A DNA stretch of 18,727 bases from Ferrovibrio sp964429465 (GCA_964429465.1 CAYSCA010000046.1:1-18727), one strand, 5' to 3'. Shown: positions 7,446 through 15,192, counted from the stretch's first letter. Notes: generated from the letters alone by a model not told the origin. A program made the numbers and translations.

Positions 7446-7480
7446 TCCGGCGCTGACCCGCGTTGCGGGTCAGCGCCGGA
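7446..7480. repeat. Perfect 16-bp inverted repeat (strong hairpin)
   Basis: TCCGGCGCTGACCCGC (7446-7461) pairs perfectly with 7465-7480 across a 3-nt GTT loop. It stands in non-coding DNA 238 bp before the metallo-hydrolase start. No T-run follows on either strand, so a simple intrinsic terminator is not supported. It could be a member of a dispersed palindromic repeat family or the end of a degraded element. Confidence 0.75.
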
Positions 7481-7690
7481 CATGGCCGGGGCAATCGACT
7501 TCTTGTCCGTCCTAGGCCGGCTCCCGGGAGGCTTCGAGCGGGTCAAGCTGTCTCATGATCCATCGACAGATCGGGCGACGATGCGGCTTCAGCGCTTAGC
7601 AGCCCTATCTCGAAGTGCAGGTTGATCTGCTTCTTTGGTCGACCGACCTGACAGGCTGCATGATATGCGGCGGCTGGCCCATCGGTGACA

Positions 7691-7716
7691 ATTGCCTCGC
7701 CAAAACAGGAGGCAAT
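7691..7716 (+). promoter_or_regulatory. Inverted repeat overlapping the metallo-hydrolase ribosome binding site
   Basis: ATTGCCTC (7691-7698) and GAGGCAAT (7709-7716) are perfect 8-bp arms with a 10-nt loop. The right arm contains most of the AGGAGG ribosome binding site (7707-7712) and ends one base before the ATG at 7718. In mRNA the stem would hide the ribosome binding site; as DNA it could equally be a repressor operator. Confidence 0.55.
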
Positions 7717-7717
7717 C

Positions 7718-8629
7718 ATGAATGTGAATCTTGTATCGCAGCCCGGAAGATATAAGCCCGACGAAATGGTTCCGTCGCGCTATGCGCTGCAGGTCGGCGA
7801 CTATGAAGTCCTGGTGATCAGCGATGGCGTGTTGACGATTCCTACCTCGGTGCTGGCCACCAACGCCGATCCGGCCGCTCTCGCAGCCTGGCTGAAGGAG
7901 ATGTTCATGCCCGCGGACGTGCTCGAATGGCCGCTGAACGTGATCGTGGTGCGCGGCCGCGGCCGGAACATTCTCATCGATGCCGGGATCGGGTTGGAGT
8001 ATCCTGGCTTCCCCAAGGCCGGGCGCCTGGCGCAACGACTCGAAGCTGCCGGGATCGATCTCGCATCCGTGACCGATATCGTGCTCACGCACCTGCATAT
8101 GGATCACGTTGGCGGGCTGCTCGGTGACGGGCTGAAAGCGCGACTGCGGCCGGATGTGCCGATCCATGTCGCGGCAATCGAGGTCGATTTCTGGGCCACG
8201 CCCGATTTCTCTCATACCACCATGCCAAAGCCTATTCCGCCCGTGCTGCGGTCGGTCGCGACCCGGTTCCTCGAAGAATACGGCAACCAGCTGCGGCAAT
8301 TCGACGAGCAGCACGAGATCGCGCCAGGCGTGGTCGTCCATCGCACCGGCGGCCATACGCCCGGGCACAGCGTGGTTCGCATCACATCCGGCGGTGATCG
8401 CCTGACCTTCGCCGGCGACGCCTTGTTCCCCGTCGGGTTCGAGCACCCCTACTGGTACAACGGCTTCGAGCACGATCCTGAGGAATCGGCTCGCGTCCGG
8501 GTCAATCTTTTGCGGGAACTGGCAGGAACCGGTGAGGTGCTGGTGGCCGCGCATCTCTCATTCCCGTTCTGCCGGGTGGCGGCCGACGGCGATGTATTCC
8601 GTTGGATTCCTGCCCACTGGGAGTACTAA
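7718..8629 (+). CDS. MBL-fold (metallo-beta-lactamase superfamily) metallo-hydrolase
   Basis: A 303-residue cytosolic protein, with no signal peptide, carrying the full dinuclear zinc site of the MBL fold: HLHMDH at 125-130 (His125, His127, Asp129, His130), His213 or His217 in GGHTPGHS, Asp234 in FAGDALF, and a final His279 in VAAHLSF. The region around GIGLEYPGF and the GGHTPGHS motif recall the lactonase and organophosphate-hydrolase branch rather than antibiotic-degrading lactamases, so a lactone, ester or phosphoester substrate is plausible but not shown. The start ATG at 7718 has AGGAGG five bases upstream; a GTG at 7685 would only add an unlikely 11 residues. It converges on the two-component operon, with a hairpin between them. 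The preceding 830 bp are otherwise gene-free. Confidence 0.9.
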   Translation: MNVNLVSQPGRYKPDEMVPSRYALQVGDYEVLVISDGVLTIPTSVLATNADPAALAAWLKEMFMPADVLEWPLNVIVVRGRGRNILIDAGIGLEYPGFPKAGRLAQRLEAAGIDLASVTDIVLTHLHMDHVGGLLGDGLKARLRPDVPIHVAAIEVDFWATPDFSHTTMPKPIPPVLRSVATRFLEEYGNQLRQFDEQHEIAPGVVVHRTGGHTPGHSVVRITSGGDRLTFAGDALFPVGFEHPYWYNGFEHDPEESARVRVNLLRELAGTGEVLVAAHLSFPFCRVAADGDVFRWIPAHWEY

Positions 8630-8643
8630 CCGCCTGTACTAAG

Positions 8644-8668
8644 ACCGGCGCTTCGGCGAAGCGCCGGT
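8644..8668. terminator. Hairpin between converging transcription units
   Basis: ACCGGCGCTTC (8644-8654) and GAAGCGCCGGT (8658-8668) form a perfect 11-bp GC-rich stem with a GGC loop, 15 bp after the metallo-hydrolase stop and 100 bp from the end of the converging regulator gene. There is no clear T-run on either side, so it is called from position and stability and may act in both directions. Confidence 0.55.
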
Positions 8669-8767
8669 ATGGCTGCTTGGGCGCTTCTTGCGCTTCAGCC
8701 GTTGACTGGGCGACCGGCCATTCTGCCGATACAGGGACGCACAGGCGCCGCCCGGGTGCAAGTGCTG

Positions 8768-9460
8768 CTATTCCCTGCCGCCATTCCGCATCTGTGCGGG
8801 CAGCGCCTCCCAGACGCGGACCAGTTCGCCGACGGAGCCGACCTCCATTTTCCGCATGGCATTGCTGCGATGGAGCTTTACTGTCACATCGCTGATGCCG
8901 AGATCGAAGGCGATCTGCTTGTTCTGTCTTCCGCGCACCACTTCCTGAAGCACCTCGAGTTCGCGCTGCGTCAGTGCCTTCAGACGTCTGACGCTGCGTT
9001 CGATCATGACAGCGCGAGCCCGTCGTTCGGCGTCCAATGCAATTGCCGTGGCGATGGCATCCAGAAGGTCCTGGTCACGCACGGGTTTGGTGAGGAAGTC
9101 GACTGCGCCGGCCTTCATGGCTTGTACGCTCATCGGGATATCGCCGTGGCCGGTCAGGAAGATGATCGGCTTAGTGTCGCCTTTTTGCGCCAGCCGGCGC
9201 TGCAGGTCGAGTCCGCTCGCACCCGGCATGCGCACGTCCAGCACAAGACATCCAGGGCCATCCAGGATATCGGCGTCAGCGAGGTCGCCTGTCGACGCAA
9301 AGCCCGCGGAATGGAATCCGGCGGACTGCACCAGGTCCGACAGCGCTTCCCGAACCGCGGCATCGTCGTCGACGATAATGACGACTGGCTGCTGCGCACC
9401 CCGATCCGGCTGCGAAGATGACTGCTTCGATCCCCGCTGGGGCAACTGGTCTACTCTCAT
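8768..9460 (-). CDS. FixJ/NarL-type response regulator (receiver + LuxR HTH), second of the operon
   Basis: A 230-residue two-domain regulator. Receiver about 25-143: acidic DDD at 31-33, phospho-acceptor Asp75 (CLVLDVRMPG), FLTGHGD at 101-107, Lys125 in DFLTKPV. LuxR-type helix-turn-helix about 162-215 (LTQRELEVLQEVVRGRQNK, then ISDVTVKLHRSNAMRKM). The FLTGHGD and FLTKP motifs mark the FixJ branch. ATG at 9460 is chosen because GGGAGG ends six bases upstream; a GTG at 9466 would touch that site. The start lies 2 bp after the receiver-only gene's stop. It is last of a four-gene operon after its presumed kinase. It closely resembles the orphan regulator at 16242-16913, almost identically in the recognition helix, so the two may share DNA targets. 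An N-terminal extension of about 25 polar residues is unusual. Confidence 0.92.
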   Translation of the reverse strand: MRVDQLPQRGSKQSSSQPDRGAQQPVVIIVDDDAAVREALSDLVQSAGFHSAGFASTGDLADADILDGPGCLVLDVRMPGASGLDLQRRLAQKGDTKPIIFLTGHGDIPMSVQAMKAGAVDFLTKPVRDQDLLDAIATAIALDAERRARAVMIERSVRRLKALTQRELEVLQEVVRGRQNKQIAFDLGISDVTVKLHRSNAMRKMEVGSVGELVRVWEALPAQMRNGGRE

Positions 9461-9462
9461 GA

Positions 9463-9840
9463 TCACCCTCCCTTTCCCTTGTCCTGCAGGGCATCGCCGA
9501 TCGCCGCGAGCAGCACCTGGCCATCGAAAGGCTTGTGGAATAGCCCGCCGGCTTCCTGGGCGCGCTGTTGATCCACAATCTCGTGGCGGCCGGAAATCAG
9601 AAAGACCGGCAATTCCGGCCGGGTGACTTTCAGCTTGTCGCGGAGTTCGAAACCACTCATTCCCGGCATTCCGATGTCGGTGATGAGCAGGTCGACACCC
9701 GACATGCCACTGGACAGCAATGCCCCGGCCGATGAAAAGCTGCGCGCAACGTAGCCGGCCGATTCCAGCAGTTCTTCCAGCGATTCAAGCACCCGCGGAT
9801 CGTCATCCACGACGGCAACGACTGATTTCACATCACTCAC
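9463..9840 (-). CDS. Single-domain response regulator (receiver only)
   Basis: A 125-residue protein that is a receiver domain with nothing attached: acidic residues at 12-14 (VDDDP), phospho-acceptor Asp55 (LLITDIGMPG), Ser83 at the switch position (FLISGRH), Lys103 (FHKPF). The start is GTG at 9840, supported by GGAGGA eight bases upstream; it overlaps the preceding gene's TGA (GTGA), so translation is coupled. Single-domain receivers serve as phosphate shuttles, phosphate sinks or protein-interaction switches, as known from CheY, DivK and rhizobial sinks. Placed between two DNA-binding regulators behind one kinase, it may set how phosphate is shared between them; that is inference. No histidine phosphotransfer protein is seen nearby. 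Confidence 0.92.
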   Translation of the reverse strand: MSDVKSVVAVVDDDPRVLESLEELLESAGYVARSFSSAGALLSSGMSGVDLLITDIGMPGMSGFELRDKLKVTRPELPVFLISGRHEIVDQQRAQEAGGLFHKPFDGQVLLAAIGDALQDKGKGG

Positions 9841-10481
9841 TTTCGCGTTCCTCCCGCCCGGCGGGAGTGTGTCACCGGTATTCCCAGGCGCTCCGCGACC
9901 CGCACAAGGTCGGCAAACGAATCGGCGCCCATCTTCTGCGTGACGTTCCTGCGGTGGATCTGCAGCATCACCTCGCTGATCCCCAGTTCGGCGGCCGCCT
10001 GTTTGTTCAGAAGGCCGCTCACCACCAGCGGAAACACTTCGCGTTCTCGCGGCGTCAGATCGCCGTAGCGTCGCCGCAGATCTTCCAGATCGACGCGCGC
10101 CGTCCGATTCTCCCGGTCCTGCTCGATGGCCGCCGTGATTGCAGCCATCAGGTCGGCAGCGCTGAAGGGCTTGGTCAGGAAATCGACTGCGCCACGCTTG
10201 ATCGCACGCACGGAGGAGGGAATATCGCCATGCCCGGTGATGAATACAATGGGCGGATGATTGGTCGTCGCAATCTGCCCCTGCAGGTCGAGCCCGTTGA
10301 TATCCGGCAGCTCGACGTCAAGGATCAGGCAGGCCGGCACGTCGGGCTTGTCGGCCGCGATATAGTCGCGAGCCGACTCGAAGGCGATAGTGTGCAAGCC
10401 GTGTGATGCAAGAAGGTCGTTCAGTGCTTCGCGGATGCGCGCGTCGTCGTCGACAATGAAAACGATCTGATCGGTACTCAT
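9837..10481 (-). CDS. FixJ/NarL-type response regulator (receiver + LuxR HTH), first of the operon
   Basis: A 214-residue two-domain regulator. Receiver about 5-120: DDD at 11-13, phospho-acceptor Asp55 (LILDVELPD), FITGHGD (80-86), Lys104 (FLTKPFS). LuxR-type helix-turn-helix about 141-195 (LTPREREVFPLVVSGLLNK, then ISEVMLQIHRRNVTQKM). Its ATG overlaps the kinase TGA (ATGA), so it is the direct translational partner of the kinase and the best candidate for its cognate regulator. The recognition helix differs clearly from those of the other two FixJ-type proteins in this window, suggesting a different set of target sites. The motif MLQIHRRN is a departure from the more common TVKxHRxN. Confidence 0.92.
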   Translation of the reverse strand: MSTDQIVFIVDDDARIREALNDLLASHGLHTIAFESARDYIAADKPDVPACLILDVELPDINGLDLQGQIATTNHPPIVFITGHGDIPSSVRAIKRGAVDFLTKPFSAADLMAAITAAIEQDRENRTARVDLEDLRRRYGDLTPREREVFPLVVSGLLNKQAAAELGISEVMLQIHRRNVTQKMGADSFADLVRVAERLGIPVTHSRRAGGTRK

Positions 10482-12898
10482 GACAGAACTTTCGACTCTA
10501 TCGGCAAGGTGAATACAAGGATCGCGCCATGCGGCTCGTTCTTCTCGGCCCAGAGCCGGCCGCCATGTGTCTCCACGATGGACCGGCAGATTGCCAGGCC
10601 CATGCCCATGCCCTGCTCCTTGGTGGTGAAGAACGGCTCGAATATCCGGTCCGGCGCCACAATACCGGTGCCGCGGTCCCGGATCTCGATCCGGATCGAA
10701 TTATCGATGCGGCTGACACGCAACTGCAGAACCTTATCGCCCGTAAGGCTGCTCATCGCCTCCATGCCGTTGCGGATCAGGTTGACCAGAACTTGCTTGA
10801 TCTGAACGCCATCGATGAAAATGTCAGGAAGATCGCGGACGATCTCGACATCCAGCCGGACGCGGTGACGCGCGGCCTCCTCGGCCATCAAGTTGTGCGC
10901 CTCCGACACGACACTGCCGATTGCGCCATAGGCTCTGGTATCGCCGGATTGCTTGAACAGGGCGCGAATACGGCTCACGACATCCGCCGCCGAGTTCGCA
11001 TCGCGAATGATGCGATCGACTGTCTTGTTTGCCCGCTCGATATTCGGCGGATCGGTCGTCAGCCAGCGATGGCAGGCATGGGAATTGGCGATGACCGCGG
11101 CCAGTGGTTGGTTAACCTCATGGGCGATGGAGGCTGACAGCTCTGCAAGACTTGCGGCCTGGCTCTGGCGTGCGAGACTGTCCTGCGCCGCGCGCAACGC
11201 TTGCTGCGCGCGCAATTCATCCTCGATATCGATCGATACGATATGCCACTGGATGATCGTGCCAAAGGTATCGCGCTGCGGCTGTGCGCGCGCCTCGATC
11301 CAGCGATAGATGCCCTGCTTGTCACGGCGTCGAAAGCGGTTCACGAAGGGTTGGCCGGTGGTAAAGCCGTGCAATGCGACGGAAGACATCCTGGGAAAAT
11401 CCTCAGGATGCGCGACGTCCCGAGCCAGAGCTTCGAAGTCGTCGATGTGCACCAGCGGCGCACCGACCTTCTCGATGTAACGTTTGCTCGCAAAGGTCAT
11501 TTTGCGTGACGGCGCAAAGCTGAGAATGTTGATGGGCAGCGCGTCAAGCAGGTCCTGCAGTCCCCGCTCGCGTTCACGCACGGCTTCCTCGGCATGGACC
11601 TGATCGTCGATGTCGTGGCAAAGGCCGTACCACTGAACGATGCGACCGTCTTCGCCGCGCAGCGGGTCAGCCCGGCTTGACATCCAGCGATACACTCCAT
11701 CGGCGCGGCGCAGGCGGTAGCGCAAGGCAAAGGCCTCGCCCGAGTCCAACGAATGCCTGAGTGCCGTCCTGAATGAAGGTGCGTCGTCCGGATGGACGGT
11801 TTCGATGAGGGCGTCCAGCCGGCTCATGCCCGGGCGGTTGATGTCCGCAATGCTCATGCCGAGAAATTCGGTCATCTTCCTGTTGAAGAAGATAGGCTCT
11901 CCAGCCGGTGTCAGTCGCCACAGATGGCTCGGCACCATGTTCACCAGCTGGGTGAGTTCCCATTCACGTTGGCGCAGGACGTCCATGCTCCGGCTTAAGC
12001 TGAGCAGCCCCAGACGGTGCTGGCGGGAAATGACCGCCGCCATCATCGCCGATAGGGCTGCGATGGCGAGAAAGAGTTGCAGCAGGATATGCCGCTCTTC
12101 CGGGGAGTCTGACACGCTGGCAAAGCCACCAGAGCCCGACATGGTGAAGAGGGCGGTGATCAGGGCGAGTGGGATCAGCGCTATGGCAGCACCCTTGAAC
12201 TCAAAGCGCACCGCCGCCCAAAGCAGTGACGGCAAGATGATGTAAGTGAAGGACAGGTAATGGTTCAGGGAGAGTGCGGCGGCTCCGAGGAAGATCAGGC
12301 CGAGAATGCAGATTTCCATCCATTGCGCGGTCGAGAGCCGCCACCTGTCGTTCCGGTTCTGCAATATGGCCAGCGCGAGGGGCGCGACGATCAGTACCCC
12401 CGTGGCGTCGCCAATCCAGAAAAGCGGCCAGGCTGTCGCAAAAACCTGCGACAGCATATCGAACCAGTCGACGGTCGCGGCGCCGATCGTTGCAGCCATG
12501 ATCGGTGCGATGCCGGCGCCTAAAGCGACAAAGACAAGCAGCCGTTGCGGGGTATCCAGGCGAACCGGATGGCCTAGGATCCGCCGGATGAGCCATGCGC
12601 CGGTCAGGGCTTCCAGCGCGTTACCCAGATAGATCAGGGCTGCCGCCGGCAGCGGACTGTGGAACCACAGAGTATTGGCAAGCAGTTCGGCAAGGCAGCC
12701 AGTCAGCACCCACCAGGGCCAGCTCCGGCGAGAGGTGTGCAGCAGCAGGGCGACGAATATGCCGCTTGGAAGCCAGAGTGAGATGCCGGTCCCCGGCATG
12801 AATGCGAGAATCTGGGCGAAGCCGCAGCCCACGACATAGGCCACGAAGAAGACCCCGAGATGGGCGAGTTTCGGGCGCGGCGGCCAGAGGCCGGTCAT
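10478..12898 (-). CDS. Membrane sensor histidine kinase: MASE1, two PAS domains, HisKA, HATPase
   Basis: An 806-residue inner-membrane kinase. Residues about 10-290 form a multi-helix MASE1 sensor (LWLPSGIFVALLL, GNALEALTGAWLIRR, FWIGDATGVLIVAPLAL). Two PAS domains follow with PAC-like ends (about 315-435, YRWMSSRADPL..GLCHDID; about 446-565, YRWIEARAQP..VSIDIED). HisKA has His593 in IAHEVNQPLAAVIANSHACH, the HExNQP box of the FixL-related group. The ATPase domain shows the N box (NLIRNGMEAM, 706-715), G1 (DRGTGI, 741-746), F box (FEPFFTTK, 753-760) and G2 (GMGMGLAI). The frame extends to 12994, but ATG at 12898 is preferred: GAGGGA lies eight bases upstream and the extra 32 residues are polar and unlike MASE1 starts. 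No haem-binding PAS signature was recognised. The signal is unknown. It is followed without spacing by three response regulators. Confidence 0.94.
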   Translation of the reverse strand: MTGLWPPRPKLAHLGVFFVAYVVGCGFAQILAFMPGTGISLWLPSGIFVALLLHTSRRSWPWWVLTGCLAELLANTLWFHSPLPAAALIYLGNALEALTGAWLIRRILGHPVRLDTPQRLLVFVALGAGIAPIMAATIGAATVDWFDMLSQVFATAWPLFWIGDATGVLIVAPLALAILQNRNDRWRLSTAQWMEICILGLIFLGAAALSLNHYLSFTYIILPSLLWAAVRFEFKGAAIALIPLALITALFTMSGSGGFASVSDSPEERHILLQLFLAIAALSAMMAAVISRQHRLGLLSLSRSMDVLRQREWELTQLVNMVPSHLWRLTPAGEPIFFNRKMTEFLGMSIADINRPGMSRLDALIETVHPDDAPSFRTALRHSLDSGEAFALRYRLRRADGVYRWMSSRADPLRGEDGRIVQWYGLCHDIDDQVHAEEAVRERERGLQDLLDALPINILSFAPSRKMTFASKRYIEKVGAPLVHIDDFEALARDVAHPEDFPRMSSVALHGFTTGQPFVNRFRRRDKQGIYRWIEARAQPQRDTFGTIIQWHIVSIDIEDELRAQQALRAAQDSLARQSQAASLAELSASIAHEVNQPLAAVIANSHACHRWLTTDPPNIERANKTVDRIIRDANSAADVVSRIRALFKQSGDTRAYGAIGSVVSEAHNLMAEEAARHRVRLDVEIVRDLPDIFIDGVQIKQVLVNLIRNGMEAMSSLTGDKVLQLRVSRIDNSIRIEIRDRGTGIVAPDRIFEPFFTTKEQGMGMGLAICRSIVETHGGRLWAEKNEPHGAILVFTLPIESKVLS

Positions 12899-13050
12899 CT
12901 GCTGTTCCCTCTGGACCAGGCGGCAGCCAGGGCATAGGCGTGTCGTCCAGCGTCCACCAGATTGCCTGCCCTGACGAAGCGCATGATCTGACACTAATTA
13001 CGCCATATCAGCGTCGCAACTATGGAAATCCATGTATGGCCGGGCCGTGG

Positions 13051-13088
13051 AAAAAGGACCGCCACCCACCGACTGGGGTGAGTGGCGG
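13051..13088 (-). terminator. Intrinsic terminator of the SDR-hydrolase unit
   Basis: Arms 13059-13070 (CCGCCACCCACC) and 13077-13088 (GGTGAGTGGCGG) form a 12-bp stem with one mismatch and a 6-nt loop. On the minus strand it is followed by TCCTTTTTCC, a U-tract directly after the stem. It lies about 150 nt beyond the hydrolase stop and upstream of the kinase start, insulating the kinase operon. Confidence 0.8.
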
Positions 13089-13239
13089 CCAGGACCGGCA
13101 CGCCCAGGGAGAGGCTACCGGGACTGGCCGCTCGCCGGGGACTGCGAGTGGCCAGTTGGCCGGCGCCCCCAGGGGAGGAAGGCCACCGGCGAGAGGAGGC
13201 AGGCGCGGCGCCGCCGGGACGGCCAGCCGGGTCGGGGAC
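13089..13239 (-). other. Structured, very GC-rich 3' untranslated region of the hydrolase transcript
   Basis: The 150 nt between the hydrolase stop and the terminator are almost entirely G and C. They contain a second long hairpin: 13123-13135 (ACTGGCCGCTCGC) pairs with 13144-13156 across an 8-nt loop, with one G-U-type mismatch. CTCGCCGG and CCGGCGAG half-sites recur further on. No plausible protein is encoded. It may simply be a structured trailer, or a 3'-derived small RNA ending at the terminator. Confidence 0.4.
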
Positions 13240-14217
13240 TCAGGCGGCGAAGAAGGCGAGCAGATCCTGATTGATCATCTCGGCATGCGTCGCCGCCATC
13301 CCATGTGGCAGGCCCTTGTAAAGCTTGAGCGTGCCATGCCTCACCAGCTTGATGGCTTTCTCGGCCGCGTCATGCACCGGAACGACCTGGTCGTCGTCAC
13401 CGTGCATGATCAGCACCGGCAGGTTGATCTTCTTCAGATCCGCCGTGAAGTCGGTCTCGGAAAAGGCCTTGATGCAGTCGTACTGCGGCTTGGTTCCGCC
13501 CATCATCGCCTGGCGGAACCAGTTGTGCACCAGGCCCATGGAAATCTCGCTGCCCTTACGGTTGAAGCCGTAGAACGGGCCAGCGGCGAGTTCGAGAAAG
13601 AACTGCGCCCGGTTCCTGAGGTGGGCTGCGCGGAAGCCGTCGAACACCTCCAGCGGCAAACCCTCCGGGTTGGCAGCCGACTTCACCATCACTGGCGTCA
13701 CGGCGCCGATCAGGGCCAGCTTGGCGACGCGGCCGGCTTCGGCGCGGGCGACATAGCGTGTGGCCTCGCCGCCGCCGGTGGAATGGCCGACATGGAAGGC
13801 ATTCTTCAGATCCAGCGCCTTGGCCAGATCGATCAGGTCGGCGGCATAGGTGTCCATGTCGTTGCCGCTGTCAGTCTGACCCGAGCGGCCATGACCGCGG
13901 CGGTCATGCGCGATCACGCGATATCCCTTGGCATAGAAATAGAGCATCTGATTGTCCCATTCGTCGCCGCTGAGCGGCCAACCGTGATGGAACACAATGG
14001 GCTGCGCATTGCGCGGCCCCCAGTCCTTGAAGAAAAGCCGGGTGCCGTCGCGCAGGGTAATGGTGTCAGCGGAGGAGCCCTGGGGGGGCGACTTCGGCGT
14101 AACCGCCGTCGCCTGCGCCTGAGCAACGCCGGGAAGCGATGCCACGCCAGCAAGGCCAAGGCCGGCCTTGAGCAGGCTGCGCCGCTGCGGGGCGGCGGTA
14201 TTGATGGATTGAATCAT
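13240..14217 (-). CDS. Tat-exported alpha/beta hydrolase (non-haem haloperoxidase/arylesterase type)
   Basis: A 325-residue protein with a twin-arginine signal (QRRSLLKAG at 11-19, hydrophobic GLGLAGVASLPG, then AQA near residue 35), so it is folded in the cytoplasm and sent to the periplasm. The mature part is an alpha/beta hydrolase: HHGWPLSGDEWDNQ supplies the oxyanion region, the nucleophile is Ser146 (GHSTGGG), an Asp lies in MHGDDDQVVP (274-276), and His305 in LPHGMA completes the triad. This is the pattern of the cofactor-free chloroperoxidase and arylesterase group; the true activity is most often ester hydrolysis or perhydrolysis. ATG at 14217 has AAGGA seven bases before it. It follows the SDR gene by 57 bp in the same direction, with a terminator after it, so the two form an operon downstream of an AraC-type gene. 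The cytosolic homologues lack the signal, so export is a notable feature. Confidence 0.92.
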   Translation of the reverse strand: MIQSINTAAPQRRSLLKAGLGLAGVASLPGVAQAQATAVTPKSPPQGSSADTITLRDGTRLFFKDWGPRNAQPIVFHHGWPLSGDEWDNQMLYFYAKGYRVIAHDRRGHGRSGQTDSGNDMDTYAADLIDLAKALDLKNAFHVGHSTGGGEATRYVARAEAGRVAKLALIGAVTPVMVKSAANPEGLPLEVFDGFRAAHLRNRAQFFLELAAGPFYGFNRKGSEISMGLVHNWFRQAMMGGTKPQYDCIKAFSETDFTADLKKINLPVLIMHGDDDQVVPVHDAAEKAIKLVRHGTLKLYKGLPHGMAATHAEMINQDLLAFFAA

Positions 14218-14274
14218 TGCAGTTTCCTTCTTTCTTTCGGGCGGGTTGGGAATGGGCTGCCCGACGGCCTGGCG

Positions 14275-15024
14275 TCAGGTCAGTGACATGCCGCCGTCGA
14301 CGGTGAGTTCGATTCCGGTGATGAAGCTGCCTGCATCGCAGGCGAGGAACAGCGCGGCGCTGGCCAGGTCATCGGGCAGGCCCATGCGGCCCAGCGGGAT
14401 CATGTCGCCCATCGCCTTGACGAAGTCGGGCCGGTCTTGCTCGGTGACGCCGAGCTTGTTGAGGATTGGGGTTGCGACCGGGCCCGGGCTCAGGAGGTTG
14501 ACGCGGATCTTCCGGGTTTTCAGTTCCAGGGCCCAGGCGCGGGCGAAGGCGCTGATCGCCGCCTTGCTGCCGGCATAAACGGCGTGATTGTCGAGTGTCT
14601 TGGTCGCGGCGATGGAGCCGACCAGGATTATGCTGCCGCCGTCACGCATCAGGGGCAGGATTGCCTGCACGCCGAAAAAGACGCCGCGCGTATTGACGTT
14701 GAATTGGTGGTCGTAATCTTCCACCGTCACCTTGTCAGATGGCGCAAGCCTGATAACGCCGGCATTGGCGACAAAGATGTCGAGCCCGCCGAAGCGCCGC
14801 CGCACCTCACGGACAAGGCGGGCATGCTGCGCGATATCCGCCGAATCGCCCTGAATGCCAACGACACCTGAGCCGATCTCCGCGACTGCAGCATCGAGCA
14901 CGTCCTGCCGCCGGCCGGTGATGGCAACCTTGGCGCCCTGCTCGGCGAAGCGCCGCGCTGTAGCTTTGCCGATCCCGCTATTGCCGCCGGTAATGACGGC
15001 GATCTTTCCCGCCAGGACTTGCAT
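14275..15024 (-). CDS. Short-chain dehydrogenase/reductase (classical SDR)
   Basis: A 249-residue classical SDR. Seen: the nucleotide-binding TGGNSGIG (12-19), VANAG (86-90, the NNAG equivalent), Asn111 in FNVNTRG, and the catalytic Ser137 (LVGSIAA), Tyr150 and Lys154 (YAGSKAA), followed by the LSPGPVATP motif and the usual end DDLASAALFLACDAGSFITG. The basic pair Arg38-Arg39 after the second strand (ITGRR), with no acidic residue there, suggests NADP(H) preference. I chose ATG at 15024 with GGACGGAG six bases upstream instead of TTG at 15030. It is the first gene of a unit with the hydrolase, downstream of an AraC-family gene. The substrate is not predictable; many such enzymes reduce or oxidise small alcohols and carbonyls. 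Confidence 0.92.
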   Translation of the reverse strand: MQVLAGKIAVITGGNSGIGKATARRFAEQGAKVAITGRRQDVLDAAVAEIGSGVVGIQGDSADIAQHARLVREVRRRFGGLDIFVANAGVIRLAPSDKVTVEDYDHQFNVNTRGVFFGVQAILPLMRDGGSIILVGSIAATKTLDNHAVYAGSKAAISAFARAWALELKTRKIRVNLLSPGPVATPILNKLGVTEQDRPDFVKAMGDMIPLGRMGLPDDLASAALFLACDAGSFITGIELTVDGGMSLT

Positions 15025-15192
15025 CGACAACTCCGTCCGTTGAGTGAACTGTCCGGTCGCAGTGTGTCGGTATGGCCGGGCTTGTGGAATCGCACGCCGG
15101 TCTAGCGCGTACTGGCCATTCGTAAGGAGGATTAGGGCTCTGGTATGGTTTGCCCTATCCGAGCTGCGATGGACGGGGAAAGTCCGGCGCAG

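Larger units (their letters stand above)
6886..7717. other. Intergenic region without a convincing gene
   Basis: About 830 bp between the divergently oriented TetR gene and the plus-strand metallo-hydrolase gene. Open frames exist on both strands but have unbalanced composition, no good ribosome binding sites and no recognisable domains. Near the TetR gene, TTGAC and GTCAA half-sites flank a CCCATGGG core (6911-6937), a weak palindrome that includes a possible minus-strand -35 (TTGACG). The stretch from about 7200 to 7640 is less GC-biased than the genes and may be degraded DNA. Two inverted repeats here are listed separately. Confidence 0.6.

Noticed and set aside
6659..7546. Minus-strand open frame reaching into the intergenic region upstream of the TetR gene
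   Set aside because: It overlaps the TetR gene in another frame, is rich in Pro, Arg and Ser, and has no recognisable domain or ribosome binding site.
7589..8554. Minus-strand open frame of 321 codons opposite the metallo-hydrolase
   Set aside because: The plus strand carries the complete zinc-binding motif set; this is its shadow.
12899..12994. N-terminal extension of the histidine kinase to ATG 12994
   Set aside because: The 32 extra residues are polar and unlike MASE1 starts, and a ribosome binding site precedes ATG 12898.
12802..14286. Plus-strand open frame of 494 codons spanning the kinase start, terminator and hydrolase
   Set aside because: It runs through a terminator and antisense to the hydrolase; low-complexity Gly/Arg-rich translation, no domain.
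15115..15150. Imperfect inverted repeat TAGGGC/GCCCTA upstream of the SDR gene as an AraC site
   Set aside because: Arms of only 6 bp and a 13-nt spacer; AraC proteins usually bind direct repeats, so it is too weak to call.
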